From: Streptomyces durocortorensis
Lineage (GTDB): Bacteria > Actinomycetota > Actinomycetes > Streptomycetales > Streptomycetaceae
Assembly: GCF_031760065.1 (NCBI RefSeq)
Contig: NZ_CP134500.1
Coordinates: 5,704,001 to 5,768,000, forward strand
DNA: 64,000 nucleotides
Direction: 5' to 3'
Part shown: positions 25,740 through 32,935 of the stretch, one piece after another
Layout of the letters: each line of letters starts with the position of its first letter
Position numbering within the stretch: the stretch's first letter is position 1
Translations under genes and position numbers: made by a program
Notes under the pieces: model-generated
Told to the model about the DNA's origin: nothing
The model's database searches: none
What the model saw: the letters and a program-made list of their open reading frames with translations, nothing else

Positions 25740-26903
25740 ATGTCCCGTCGTTCCCTGCTGCGCGCCCTCGGGGCGTCGGCGGCCGGGACCGCCCTGGCCG
25801 GCTGCGGGGTCCCCGCCGCCTTCGTCGAGCCGGGCGACCGGGCCGGGCACGACAGCTCGGAGACCGACCCCACCCTGCACTTCGCCAACTGGCCGCTCTA
25901 CATCGACACCGACGACGAGGACGAGTCGAAGAGGCCCACCCTGGACGCCTTCACGGAGCGGACCGGGATCTCCGTCGCGTACACCGAGGAGATCAACGAC
26001 AACGACGAGTTCTTCGGGAAGATCAGCCCCGCGCTGATGAACCGCCAGCAGACCGGCCGGGACCTCATCGTCATCAGCGACTGGATGGCCGCCCGCTTCG
26101 TCCGGCTCGGCTGGGTCCAGGAGATGGACCGGGCGAGGCAGCCCAACGTCGCCAAGTACCTCGACCCGCAGCTGCGGACCCCCGCCTTCGACGAGGGGCG
26201 CCGCCACAGCGTCCCCTGGCAGTCCGGGATCACCGGCATCGCCTACAACCGCAGGAAGCTCGGCCGTGAGATCCGGTCCACCGGCGACCTGTGGGCGGAC
26301 GACCTGCGCGGCCGGGTCACCCTGCTCTCCGGGCTCGACGAGTCGTTCGCGCTGCTGATGCAGGGCAACGGCGTCGACATCACCCGGTGGACCGCCGACG
26401 ACTTCCACGAGATCTGCGAGCAGACGCGGAAGCGGGTCCGCTCCCAGCACATCCGCCGCTTCACCGGTAACGACTACATCAAGGACCTCGCCACCGGCGA
26501 CGTGCTCGCCTGCCAGGCGTACTCCGGCGACGTCATCCAGCTCCAGGCCGACAACCCGGACATCGAGTTCGTCGTCCCCGAGGAAGGCGCCGAACTGTGG
26601 GCGGAGTCCCTGATGATCCCCAACCTCGCCCGCCACAAGCGCAACGCGGAGCGGCTGGTGGACCACTACTACGACCCCGAGGTCGCCGCCGAACTGGCCA
26701 CCTGGGTCAACTACGTCTGCCCCGTCCCCGCCGCCCGCGACGTCCTGGCCTCGGCCAAGGACGAGGAGACCGCCGCACTCGCCGAGGACCCGCTGATCTT
26801 CCCCGACGACGCGATGCGGAAGCGGCTCGCCATCGCGCGCGACATCACCTCCGAGGAACGGATGGACTTCGCCAGGAAGTGGAACACCATCGTCGGCTTG
26901 TGA
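25740..26903 (+). CDS. Polyamine ABC importer, PotD-type binding lipoprotein 1
   Basis: A 387-residue solute-binding protein. Its signal peptide carries a twin-arginine motif (SRRSLLRAL) and a lipobox LAGC, so export may be by Tat with lipid anchoring. The mature PotD fold starts at LHFANWPLYID; FNLNQQ-type polyamine contacts are replaced here by TFTGNDY- and GDVIQLQADNPDI-like segments shared with the second copy (32,936). ATG at 25,740 is preceded by CAGGAA. No permease or ATPase gene is adjacent, so it may feed the PotABC system 8 kb downstream. The substrate is probably putrescine or spermidine. Confidence 0.87.
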   Translation: MSRRSLLRALGASAAGTALAGCGVPAAFVEPGDRAGHDSSETDPTLHFANWPLYIDTDDEDESKRPTLDAFTERTGISVAYTEEINDNDEFFGKISPALMNRQQTGRDLIVISDWMAARFVRLGWVQEMDRARQPNVAKYLDPQLRTPAFDEGRRHSVPWQSGITGIAYNRRKLGREIRSTGDLWADDLRGRVTLLSGLDESFALLMQGNGVDITRWTADDFHEICEQTRKRVRSQHIRRFTGNDYIKDLATGDVLACQAYSGDVIQLQADNPDIEFVVPEEGAELWAESLMIPNLARHKRNAERLVDHYYDPEVAAELATWVNYVCPVPAARDVLASAKDEETAALAEDPLIFPDDAMRKRLAIARDITSEERMDFARKWNTIVGL

Positions 26904-26944
26904 AGCCCTAGCAGGGGTGCCGTAAAGAGGCGGTAAATGCGGGC

Positions 26945-26950
26945 GTACGC
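26945..26950 (+). promoter_or_regulatory. -10 element of a probable leaderless promoter
   Basis: TACGCT ends 7 bases before the ATG at 26,958, and there is no Shine-Dalgarno sequence in between. This fits transcription starting at the start codon. Confidence 0.35.
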
Positions 26951-26957
26951 TGCGGAT

Positions 26958-27491
26958 ATGAGCGAGCGACACGCCCTCACGCGGCGTATACGCAGGTGGT
27001 TGGTGTTCTTCATGGTGTGCCTGGTGCTGAGCGGGCTCACGGCCTTCCCGCTCGTCACCGAACTCCGCTGGGCCGAGGACCTGCTGAGCGCCTCGGCCTC
27101 CCCGGTCCCCGAGCACCTTCCCGGCCTGATGGAGTGGATCACCCGGGTCCGCGAAGGGCTCGACACCGTCGACCGCGACCAGCCCTTCATGCTGTACGGC
27201 ACCGACTGGCTGGCCTTCGCCCACCTGGTCATCGCGGTCGCCTTCTACGGCCCCTACCGCGACCCGGTCCGCAACATCTGGGTCATCGAGTTCGGCATGA
27301 TCGCCTGCGCCGGGATCATCCCGCTCGCCCTGATCTGCGGCCCGATCCGCGGCATCCCGTTCTGGTGGAGCGTGATCGACATGTCCTTCGGGGTCTTCGG
27401 CGTCATCCCGCTGCTGATCGTCCGCCGCATGATCAAGCGCCTCGAAGGGCTGGAGCAGGCGGCCCCCGAACCCCTTCCGGCGGCCGCCTGA
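26958..27491 (+). CDS. Conserved four-helix membrane protein, function unknown
   Basis: A 177-residue protein with a basic N-terminus (SERHALTRRIRRW) and hydrophobic segments at about residues 15-35, 85-105, 115-135 and 140-160; a periplasmic loop between the first two carries acidic residues (LRWAEDLLSASASPVPEHLP). Nothing in it suggests a catalytic site. The ATG at 26,958 is chosen over one 21 bases upstream because of the leaderless-type -10. It lies 54 bases after the potD-like gene and could be cotranscribed with it. Confidence 0.75.
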   Translation: MSERHALTRRIRRWLVFFMVCLVLSGLTAFPLVTELRWAEDLLSASASPVPEHLPGLMEWITRVREGLDTVDRDQPFMLYGTDWLAFAHLVIAVAFYGPYRDPVRNIWVIEFGMIACAGIIPLALICGPIRGIPFWWSVIDMSFGVFGVIPLLIVRRMIKRLEGLEQAAPEPLPAAA

Positions 27492-27492
27492 G

Positions 27493-27672
27493 TCAGGGCT
27501 TCCGGGCCACCCCGAACCGGGCGACCTCCGGCCCCCGCGGGTTCGTACGCCGGCGGGAGCAGGAGGCAGCCCGGTGCCGGGGGCCGGGAACCGGTCCACG
27601 CCCGAGGAACCGCGCGTCGTGCCCGATGCCGGAACGCATCCGGGCGGGGGCTTCCCGCGGGCGGCGGTCCAT
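27493..27672 (-). CDS. Possible small arginine-rich protein
   Basis: A 59-codon frame beginning MDRRPREAPARM with ATG preceded by GAGGAG at 8-base spacing, and third positions rich in G/C. It would be the last gene after GDPD on the minus strand, 68 bases beyond the GDPD stop, and ends next to the stop of the convergent membrane-protein gene. It is Arg/Pro-rich with two Cys and no recognisable domain. High G/C at third positions can arise by chance here, so this is a weak call. The rest of the 249-base gap shows nothing else. Confidence 0.25.
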   Translation of the reverse strand: MDRRPREAPARMRSGIGHDARFLGRGPVPGPRHRAASCSRRRTNPRGPEVARFGVARKP

Positions 27673-27740
27673 CACGTCCGCTCCTCGGTACAGGGGCCCG
27701 GCGGCGGGCGGTACGGGGCCCTCCGCCACGCCGGACCGGT

Positions 27741-28454
27741 TCAAGAGCCGCCGCGCCCGGGCGAGACGGCCAGCAGGCCGTGCAGGGCGTCGATCCGGTT
27801 GGTGGTGATCGAGTCGACGCCCCGCTCGATCAGCCGGCGCATGGTGCGCTTCGTGTCGGCCGTCCAGGCGGAGACCAGCAGCCCGTCCCGGTGCGCCCGG
27901 TCCGTCAGCTCCCGGCTCACCAGGCCGAACCGGTAGTTCAGCCAGCGCGGCTTCACCGCGGCCAGCAGCTCCGGGCGCGGCGGGGCCAACGTCGTCCAGG
28001 TCAGGGCGATCTCGGCGGAGGGGTCGGCGGCCCGCACTCGCAGCATCGCGTCCGCGCTCGCGCAGTAGTAGGCCCGCTCGCCCGCCCCGCACTCCCGGAC
28101 CGTTCCGACGACCTTCTTCACCGAGGCGTCCGTGGAGCCGGGCAGGTCCACCATCACCCGGTGCGCCCCGACGGCGAGCAGCGCCTCGCGGAGCGTGGGC
28201 ACCCCGCCGCCGGTCAGCTCCTTCAACTCCGTGTGGTCCAGCCGGTCCAGGCGCAGGTCATGGCCCCACAGCCGCTCCAGCGTCGCGTCGTGCAGCAGGA
28301 CGGGCACGCCGTCACGGGTGACCCGCACATCGATCTCGACCGCGTCCGCCCCCCGGTCGAGGGCGGAGCGGATCGAGGGCAGGGTGTTCTCGCGGGCGCG
28401 GTACGGGTCGCCGCGGTGCGCGACGGCGGTGACGCGGGAGACGGTGTCGGCCAT
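27741..28454 (-). CDS. Glycerophosphodiester phosphodiesterase
   Basis: A 237-residue GDPD-family TIM barrel that hydrolyses glycerophosphodiesters to glycerol-3-phosphate and an alcohol. The first catalytic block is AHRGDPYRARENTLPS with His and the Arg/Glu pair; the metal-binding EIDVRVTRDGVPVLLHD carries the second His. The barrel then proceeds to the closing VSAWTADTKRTMRRLIERGV. It has no signal peptide, so it is cytoplasmic. The ATG at 28,454 overlaps nothing, and the deaminase gene on the same strand ends 22 bases upstream, so the two may form an operon. Confidence 0.92.
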   Translation of the reverse strand: MADTVSRVTAVAHRGDPYRARENTLPSIRSALDRGADAVEIDVRVTRDGVPVLLHDATLERLWGHDLRLDRLDHTELKELTGGGVPTLREALLAVGAHRVMVDLPGSTDASVKKVVGTVRECGAGERAYYCASADAMLRVRAADPSAEIALTWTTLAPPRPELLAAVKPRWLNYRFGLVSRELTDRAHRDGLLVSAWTADTKRTMRRLIERGVDSITTNRIDALHGLLAVSPGRGGS

Positions 28455-28476
28455 GGGTCCATTGTGACGACCGGGG

Positions 28477-29511
28477 TCAGCGGCCGGGGGCCCGGAGCCA
28501 GTTCGCCGTGTACGTGTCGATCTCCTCGGCCAGCTTCCGCTTGCCCGCCGGGTCGAGGAACGAGGCCTCCACGGCGTTCTTCGCGAGGTCCGCGATCCCG
28601 CGCTCGTCGAGCTCCAGCAGCCGGGCGGCCACCGCGTACTCGTTGTTGAGGTCGGTGCCGAACATCGGCGGGTCGTCGCTGTTGACGGTGACCAGGACGC
28701 CCGCCTGCACCATCTCCCGGATGGGGTGGAGTTCGATGTCGGTGACCGCGCGGGTGGCGATGTTCGACGTCGGGCAGACCTCCAGCGCGATGCGGTGCTC
28801 GGCGAGGTGCTCCAGCAGCTCGGGGTCCTGTACGGAGCTGGTGCCGTGCCCGATGCGCTCGGCGCGCAGCGCGGTCAACGCGTCCCAGACAGTCCCCGGC
28901 CCGGTGGTCTCCCCGGCGTGCGGGACCGAGTGCAGGCCCTCGGCGATGGCCCGGTCGAAGTAGGGCTTGAACTGGGGGCGGTCCACCCCGATCTCCGGGC
29001 CGCCGAGCCCGAAGGAGACGAGCCCGTCCGGCCGCCGCTCCACCGCGAGCCGCGTGGTCTCCTCGGCCGCCTGGAGCCCGGCCTCGCCCGGGATGTCGAA
29101 GCACCAGCGGAGCACGACGCCCAGCTCGGCCTCGGCCGCCTTGCGGGCGTCCTCCAGGGCCTCCATGAAGCCGACCTCGGGGATGCCCCGGCGGGTCGAG
29201 CTGAAGGGGGTCACGGTCAGCTCCGCGTACCGGATGTTCTGCCGGGCCATGTCCCGTGCCACCTCGAAGGTGAGCAACCGGACGTCCTCGGGGGTGCGGA
29301 TCAGGTCGACCACCGAGAGGTACACCTCGATGAAGTGCGCGAAGTCGGTGAAGGTGAAGTAGTCGGCCAGCGCCTCCGGGTCCGTGGGGACCTTGGAGTC
29401 CGGGTGGTGGGAGGCCAGCTCGGCGACGATGCGGGGCGAGGCCGAACCGACGTGGTGGACGTGCAGTTCGGCCTTGGGCAGCCCGGCGATGAAGGGGTGC
29501 GGATCGGTCAT
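28477..29511 (-). CDS. mqnX: Adenosine-deaminase-family enzyme, probably aminodeoxyfutalosine deaminase
   Basis: A 344-residue amidohydrolase of the adenosine deaminase group. The metal motif HxH is in AELHVHHVGSAS; the catalytic HAGE appears as SVPHAGETTGP; the metal-binding HGTS and the terminal NSDDPPMFGT follow. In adenosine deaminases the first motif reads HxHLDG; here Leu-Asp is replaced by His-Val. As I recall, a S. avermitilis protein of this family was shown to deaminate 6-aminodeoxyfutalosine in the futalosine route to menaquinone, and loss of the ribose-5'-OH-contacting Asp suits that substrate. ATG at 29,511 has GGGAGA upstream. True adenosine deaminase activity cannot be excluded. 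Confidence 0.8.
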   Translation of the reverse strand: MTDPHPFIAGLPKAELHVHHVGSASPRIVAELASHHPDSKVPTDPEALADYFTFTDFAHFIEVYLSVVDLIRTPEDVRLLTFEVARDMARQNIRYAELTVTPFSSTRRGIPEVGFMEALEDARKAAEAELGVVLRWCFDIPGEAGLQAAEETTRLAVERRPDGLVSFGLGGPEIGVDRPQFKPYFDRAIAEGLHSVPHAGETTGPGTVWDALTALRAERIGHGTSSVQDPELLEHLAEHRIALEVCPTSNIATRAVTDIELHPIREMVQAGVLVTVNSDDPPMFGTDLNNEYAVAARLLELDERGIADLAKNAVEASFLDPAGKRKLAEEIDTYTANWLRAPGR

Positions 29512-29601
29512 CGGAAATCTCCCGGTTCGTCGTGACGTCGGCCGGGCGCACCGGCTGCACCGATCATCGTAGGCGGGGTCCGGGACCGGAGAGCCGGGCC
29601 G

Positions 29602-29607
29602 TAGCAT
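29602..29607 (+). promoter_or_regulatory. -10 element before the DUF4190 gene
   Basis: TAGCAT lies 25 bases before the ATG at 29,633, with a GGGGGAGG ribosome binding site in between. No good -35 was seen. A TACGAT on the opposite strand near 29,567 may serve the divergent deaminase. Confidence 0.35.
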
Positions 29608-29632
29608 GCAGGGACCACGATGGGGGAGGCCC

Positions 29633-30349
29633 ATGTCAGACAACACAGAGCAGCCCGCGGGCGGGGCCGCACCGCGCGATCCGTGGGCGCCGCCGGACAG
29701 CAGGGTGGAGCTGAACAAGCAGGGCCCGAACACTCCGCCGCCCGCGGTCCACGACCAGCAGACGGTGACGTCGATGCCGAGCGCCGGACCGGCCGCCGGG
29801 GAGAGCACCGGGCCGATACCGACGCCCGGCGGCTTCGGCCCGGCGCCCTCCGTACCGCCACCGCCGATCGGGCCGAACGGCCCCGGCCCCGGTCCCGGTC
29901 CAGGCCATGCGACGCCGCCCACGGCCGGGCACTACGGCTACCCGGCGCCGCCCGCGCAGCCCTACGGCGGCTATCCGGGCCACGGGGCCTACGGCGCCGG
30001 TCCGGCCGGCTGGGCACCCGCGCCCTCGAACGGGCTCGGTACGGCCGCCATGGTGCTCGGCATCGTCTCGGTGGTCGGCTTCTGCCTCTACGGCATCAAC
30101 ATCATCCTCGGCATCCTCGCCCTGATCTTCGGCATCATCGGCCTCGGCCGGGCCAAGCGCGGCGAGGCCACCAACCGGGGTATGGCGATCGCGGGGATCA
30201 TCCTCGGCTCCATCGGCATGGTCCTGGGCTCCGTGATCCTCGGGGTCATCATCTGGGCCGGTGTGAACGCCGAGTCCGACGACGGCTCCGACGAGGACAC
30301 CTACGACGACCCGTTCGCCACGTCGCTGGTCGTCGAGGGCCGCAGCTGA
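29633..30349 (+). CDS. DUF4190-type membrane protein with Pro/Gly-rich N-terminus
   Basis: A 238-residue protein. The first 130 residues are proline-, glycine- and tyrosine-rich with no predicted fold (for example GPGPGPGPGHATPP). They lead to two hydrophobic segments typical of DUF4190 (GTAAMVLGIVSVVGFCLYG and MAIAGIILGSIGMVLGSV), between which lies the loop GLGRAKRGEATNRG. A short acidic tail ends the protein. Such proteins are abundant in Streptomyces and have no known function; a scaffold or envelope role is only a guess. A good GGGGGAGG lies 4 bases upstream of the start. Confidence 0.85.
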   Translation: MSDNTEQPAGGAAPRDPWAPPDSRVELNKQGPNTPPPAVHDQQTVTSMPSAGPAAGESTGPIPTPGGFGPAPSVPPPPIGPNGPGPGPGPGHATPPTAGHYGYPAPPAQPYGGYPGHGAYGAGPAGWAPAPSNGLGTAAMVLGIVSVVGFCLYGINIILGILALIFGIIGLGRAKRGEATNRGMAIAGIILGSIGMVLGSVILGVIIWAGVNAESDDGSDEDTYDDPFATSLVVEGRS

Positions 30350-30369
30350 GGCCCTGCGCGGTAACCGCA

Positions 30370-30407
30370 GCCCGGGGCGCGGAAGATCCTCTTCCCGCGC
30401 CCCGGGC
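30370..30407 (+). terminator. Terminator after the DUF4190 gene
   Basis: A 13-bp perfect GC stem (30,370-30,382 with 30,395-30,407) extends inward by three pairs around a bulged C. It starts 21 bases after the stop codon. It also lies at the end of the convergent minisatellite-bearing spacer. Confidence 0.65.
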
Positions 30408-30416
30408 GGCCTCGCG

Positions 30417-30605
30417 CTCCCGGGCGTCGGCCCAGGACCTCCGGGCGCCGGCCCGTAGCTCTCGGCCGTCGGCCTGGAACTCTGACGGTTGTCCCGTTAG
30501 TTCTCGGGCGCCGGCTCGGGACCCGCGGGCGTCGCGCCGGGGCCCTCGGGCGCCGGCCCGAACCCCCGGGCATCGCCCCGACCCCTTCGCCGTCAGCCCA
30601 CAACC
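30417..30605. repeat. 21-bp minisatellite, about nine degenerate copies
   Basis: Units of 21 bp (one of 20) with consensus near CTCTCGGGCGCCGGCCCGGAA start at 30,417, 30,438, 30,459, 30,480, 30,501, 30,522, 30,543 and about 30,564; the last runs into the 3' end of the NADAR gene. The GGG core falls at 30,422, 30,443, 30,506, 30,527, 30,548 and 30,568. Read on the minus strand it gives heptapeptides such as GRRPRAP, ARRPRVP, SRRPRTN and GRRPEVL. It fills the space between convergent genes. Confidence 0.8.
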
Positions 30606-31150
30606 CCCGCGCGCAGCGCCGCCCGCGCCTCCATCAGTGCGAAGCCCAGCAGATTCAGCCCCCGCCACTGCTGCGGCCGCTCCACCCGCTCGTCGTCCGC
30701 GGCCAGCCCGACGCCCCAGATCCGGTCCAGCGGGGACGCCTCCACCAGCACCCGGTCGCCCGTGCCGAGGAGATAGCCGCCCAGCTCCGGGTCCTGCCCG
30801 AACTTGTGGGTGCTGCCCGCCACCACCAGGGCGAACCGCTCCCGTATCCACACGTCCTCGTCGAAGCCGCGCACCAGCCGCCCCGCCTTCTTGGCCGCCG
30901 CCGGGCTCTTCGCGGACACCGCCGCCCGCTCCGCCTCGGCGTCGCCGAAGATCCGCGCCTTCCCGGCCATCATCCAGTGCTCGGCGCTCGCGTACGTCAC
31001 CCCGTCCACGGTGAACGGCGACGGCCACCACTGACTGAGGCAACTGGCCCCCAGCCGCCCGTCCGGGCGCGGCCGGTGGCCCCAGAACGGCAGATACTTC
31101 ACCCGCTTGCCCCGCGCCACGTCCGCCAGAAGCTCATCGATCGGTCCCAT
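30593..31150 (-). CDS. NADAR-domain protein (YbiA-like N-glycosidase)
   Basis: A 185-residue NADAR protein, related to YbiA, which hydrolyses unstable intermediates of riboflavin synthesis, and to ADP-ribosyl-guanine hydrolases. Family hallmarks: FWGHRPRPDGRLGASCLSQW near residue 25, the FTVDGVTYASAEHWMMAGKA block near 55, and the closing NPLDRIWG-like segment SPLDRIWGVGL, then RGLNLLGFALMEAR. ATG at 31,150 has no ribosome binding site; an in-frame ATG 18 bases upstream is possible. The last codons coincide with the edge of the 21-bp minisatellite. Divergent from the aldehyde dehydrogenase at 31,358. Confidence 0.85.
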   Translation of the reverse strand: MGPIDELLADVARGKRVKYLPFWGHRPRPDGRLGASCLSQWWPSPFTVDGVTYASAEHWMMAGKARIFGDAEAERAAVSAKSPAAAKKAGRLVRGFDEDVWIRERFALVVAGSTHKFGQDPELGGYLLGTGDRVLVEASPLDRIWGVGLAADDERVERPQQWRGLNLLGFALMEARAALRAGVVG

Positions 31151-31223
31151 GGCATGTGAGTGTGGCATCCGCCACTGACACTCCGTACGGGGATTTCCGT
31201 ACCGACACGACACATGGTCGACA

Positions 31224-31259
31224 GATTCCGTCGCGTAACCAAAAGGCAACAACGGAATC
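31224..31259. promoter_or_regulatory. Inverted repeat, candidate operator before the potD-potABC operon
   Basis: Two perfect 8-base arms, GATTCCGT (31,224-31,231) and ACGGAATC (31,252-31,259), are separated by 20 bases that are unusually A-rich (AACCAAAAGGCAACAA). The right arm ends 2 bases before the -35 at 31,262. The placement suits an activator or repressor. Confidence 0.45.
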
Positions 31260-31261
31260 AC

Positions 31262-31290
31262 TTGTTGGGCTTGGGCCCCTCTGTCAGGAT
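31262..31290 (+). promoter_or_regulatory. Promoter of the polyamine operon
   Basis: TTGTTG (31,262-31,267) and CAGGAT (31,285-31,290) are spaced by exactly 17 bases, close to the vegetative consensus. It would give a leader of about 60 bases before the ATG of the aldehyde dehydrogenase gene at 31,358. Confidence 0.5.
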
Positions 31291-31357
31291 CGGCACTCAA
31301 TTCACGAAGAAGCTACGCCGACCCCGCCCAGCGGGCACAGCGGCGGAGGAGAGCGTC

Positions 31358-32872
31358 ATGAGCAAGGGCTTCGAAGTTCAGGACCGCTTCGCGGAAGGTG
31401 CGCAGTACATCGGCGGCAAGCTGCTCCCCGGCACGTCCGGCCGCCACCACGAGGTGGTGAACCCCGCGACCGGCGAGAGCGTGCTCCGCTACGAGCTCGC
31501 GGGCACCGAGGACGTGGACGCGGCGGTCGCCGCCGCCCGGGCCGCCTTCCCCGGCTGGTCGGGCGCGACCCCCGGCGAACGCTCCGAGGCGATGCACCGG
31601 TTCGCCGCCGTACTCGCCGAGCAGGCCGACGACTTCGCGTACGCCGAGTCCCTCCAGTGCGGCAAGCCGGTCAAACTCTCCACCGAGTTCGACGTTCCCG
31701 GCACCGTCGACAACGCCGCCTTCTTCGCCGGGGCCGCCCGCCACCTGGAGGGCAAGGCCGCGGCCGAGTACGACGGCGACCACACCTCGTACGTACGGCG
31801 TGAGGCCATCGGGGTCGTCGGCTCCATCGCCCCCTGGAACTACCCCCTCCAGATGGCCGCCTGGAAGGTCCTCCCGGCCGTCGCCGCGGGCAACACCATC
31901 GTCCTCAAGCCCGCCGAACTCACCCCGCTGACCTCGCTGATGTTCGCCCAGGCGGCCACCGAGGCGGGCATCCCCGACGGCGTCATCAACATCGTCACGG
32001 GTACGGGCAAGGACGCGGGCGAGCACCTCGTCGGCCACCCCGACGTCGTGATGACCTCCTTCACCGGCTCCACCGCCGTCGGCAAGCGGGTCGCGGAGAT
32101 CGCCACCGCCACCGTCAAGCGCCTCCATCTGGAGCTCGGCGGCAAGGCCCCCTTCGTGGTCTTCGACGACGCCGACCTGGAGGCCGCCGTCCACGGCGCG
32201 GTCGCCGGCTCGCTCATCAACACCGGCCAGGACTGCACGGCCGCCACCCGCGCCTACGTCCAGCGCCCGCTCTACGACGCCTTCGTCCGGGACGTCGCCG
32301 CCCTCATGGAGACCGTCCGGCTCGGCGACCCCTTCGACGCGTCGACGGACCTCGGCCCCCTCATCAGCCACGCCCAGCGCGACCGCGTCGCCGCCTTCGT
32401 CGAGCGGGCCCGCGGCTACGCCCGGGTCGTCACCGGCGGCGAGGCTCCCGGCGGCGACCTCGCCGAAGGCGCGTACTACCGGCCGACCCTCATCGCGGAC
32501 GCCGCCCAGGACAGCGAGGTCGTCCAGTCGGAGATCTTCGGCCCGGTCCTGGTCGTCCTGCCCTTCGACACCGACGACGAGGGCATCGCGCTCGCCAACG
32601 ACACCCCCTACGGACTGGCCGCCTCCGCCTGGACCCGCGACCTGTACCGCGCGAACCGCGCCACCCGCGAGATCCAGGCGGGCTGTGTGTGGGTGAACGA
32701 CCACATCCCGATCCTCTCCGAGATGCCGCACGGCGGATACAAGGCCAGCGGCTTCGGCAAGGACATGTCGGCGTACTCCTTCGAGGAGTACACGCAGGTC
32801 AAGCACGTCATGTACGACAACACCGCGGTCGCCCGCAAGGACTGGCACCGCACGATCTTCGGGGACCGATAG
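31358..32872 (+). CDS. Aldehyde dehydrogenase of the polyamine operon
   Basis: A 504-residue ALDH. Catalytic Glu lies in LELGGKAPFV and Cys in GQDCTAATRAY; APWNYPLQMA carries the oxyanion Asn. It is similar to the enzyme at 24,117 but clearly a separate paralogue (betaine- or gamma-aminobutyraldehyde dehydrogenase type). As first gene of an operon with potD, potA, potB, potC and an FAD amine oxidoreductase, it most likely oxidises gamma-(glutamyl)aminobutyraldehyde. ATG at 31,358 follows CGGAGGAG. The frame is open far upstream but lacks coding character there. Confidence 0.92.
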   Translation: MSKGFEVQDRFAEGAQYIGGKLLPGTSGRHHEVVNPATGESVLRYELAGTEDVDAAVAAARAAFPGWSGATPGERSEAMHRFAAVLAEQADDFAYAESLQCGKPVKLSTEFDVPGTVDNAAFFAGAARHLEGKAAAEYDGDHTSYVRREAIGVVGSIAPWNYPLQMAAWKVLPAVAAGNTIVLKPAELTPLTSLMFAQAATEAGIPDGVINIVTGTGKDAGEHLVGHPDVVMTSFTGSTAVGKRVAEIATATVKRLHLELGGKAPFVVFDDADLEAAVHGAVAGSLINTGQDCTAATRAYVQRPLYDAFVRDVAALMETVRLGDPFDASTDLGPLISHAQRDRVAAFVERARGYARVVTGGEAPGGDLAEGAYYRPTLIADAAQDSEVVQSEIFGPVLVVLPFDTDDEGIALANDTPYGLAASAWTRDLYRANRATREIQAGCVWVNDHIPILSEMPHGGYKASGFGKDMSAYSFEEYTQVKHVMYDNTAVARKDWHRTIFGDR

Positions 32873-32935
32873 CAGCTGCCGCACCAGCAGGGCCGAGCGG
32901 CCCTGGCGGCCTTCCACCCGAAAGGGCAAACGCGT

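Noticed and set aside
24084..27599. A 1,171-codon minus-strand frame opposite the aldehyde dehydrogenase and PotD genes
   Set aside because: It spans two genes with clear family motifs, and its own translation is Asp/Gly/Val-rich with no domain; it is an antisense shadow.
30417..30605. Regular repeats considered as a CRISPR array
   Set aside because: Units are contiguous with no unique spacers, too degenerate and too short in period, and no cas gene is present.
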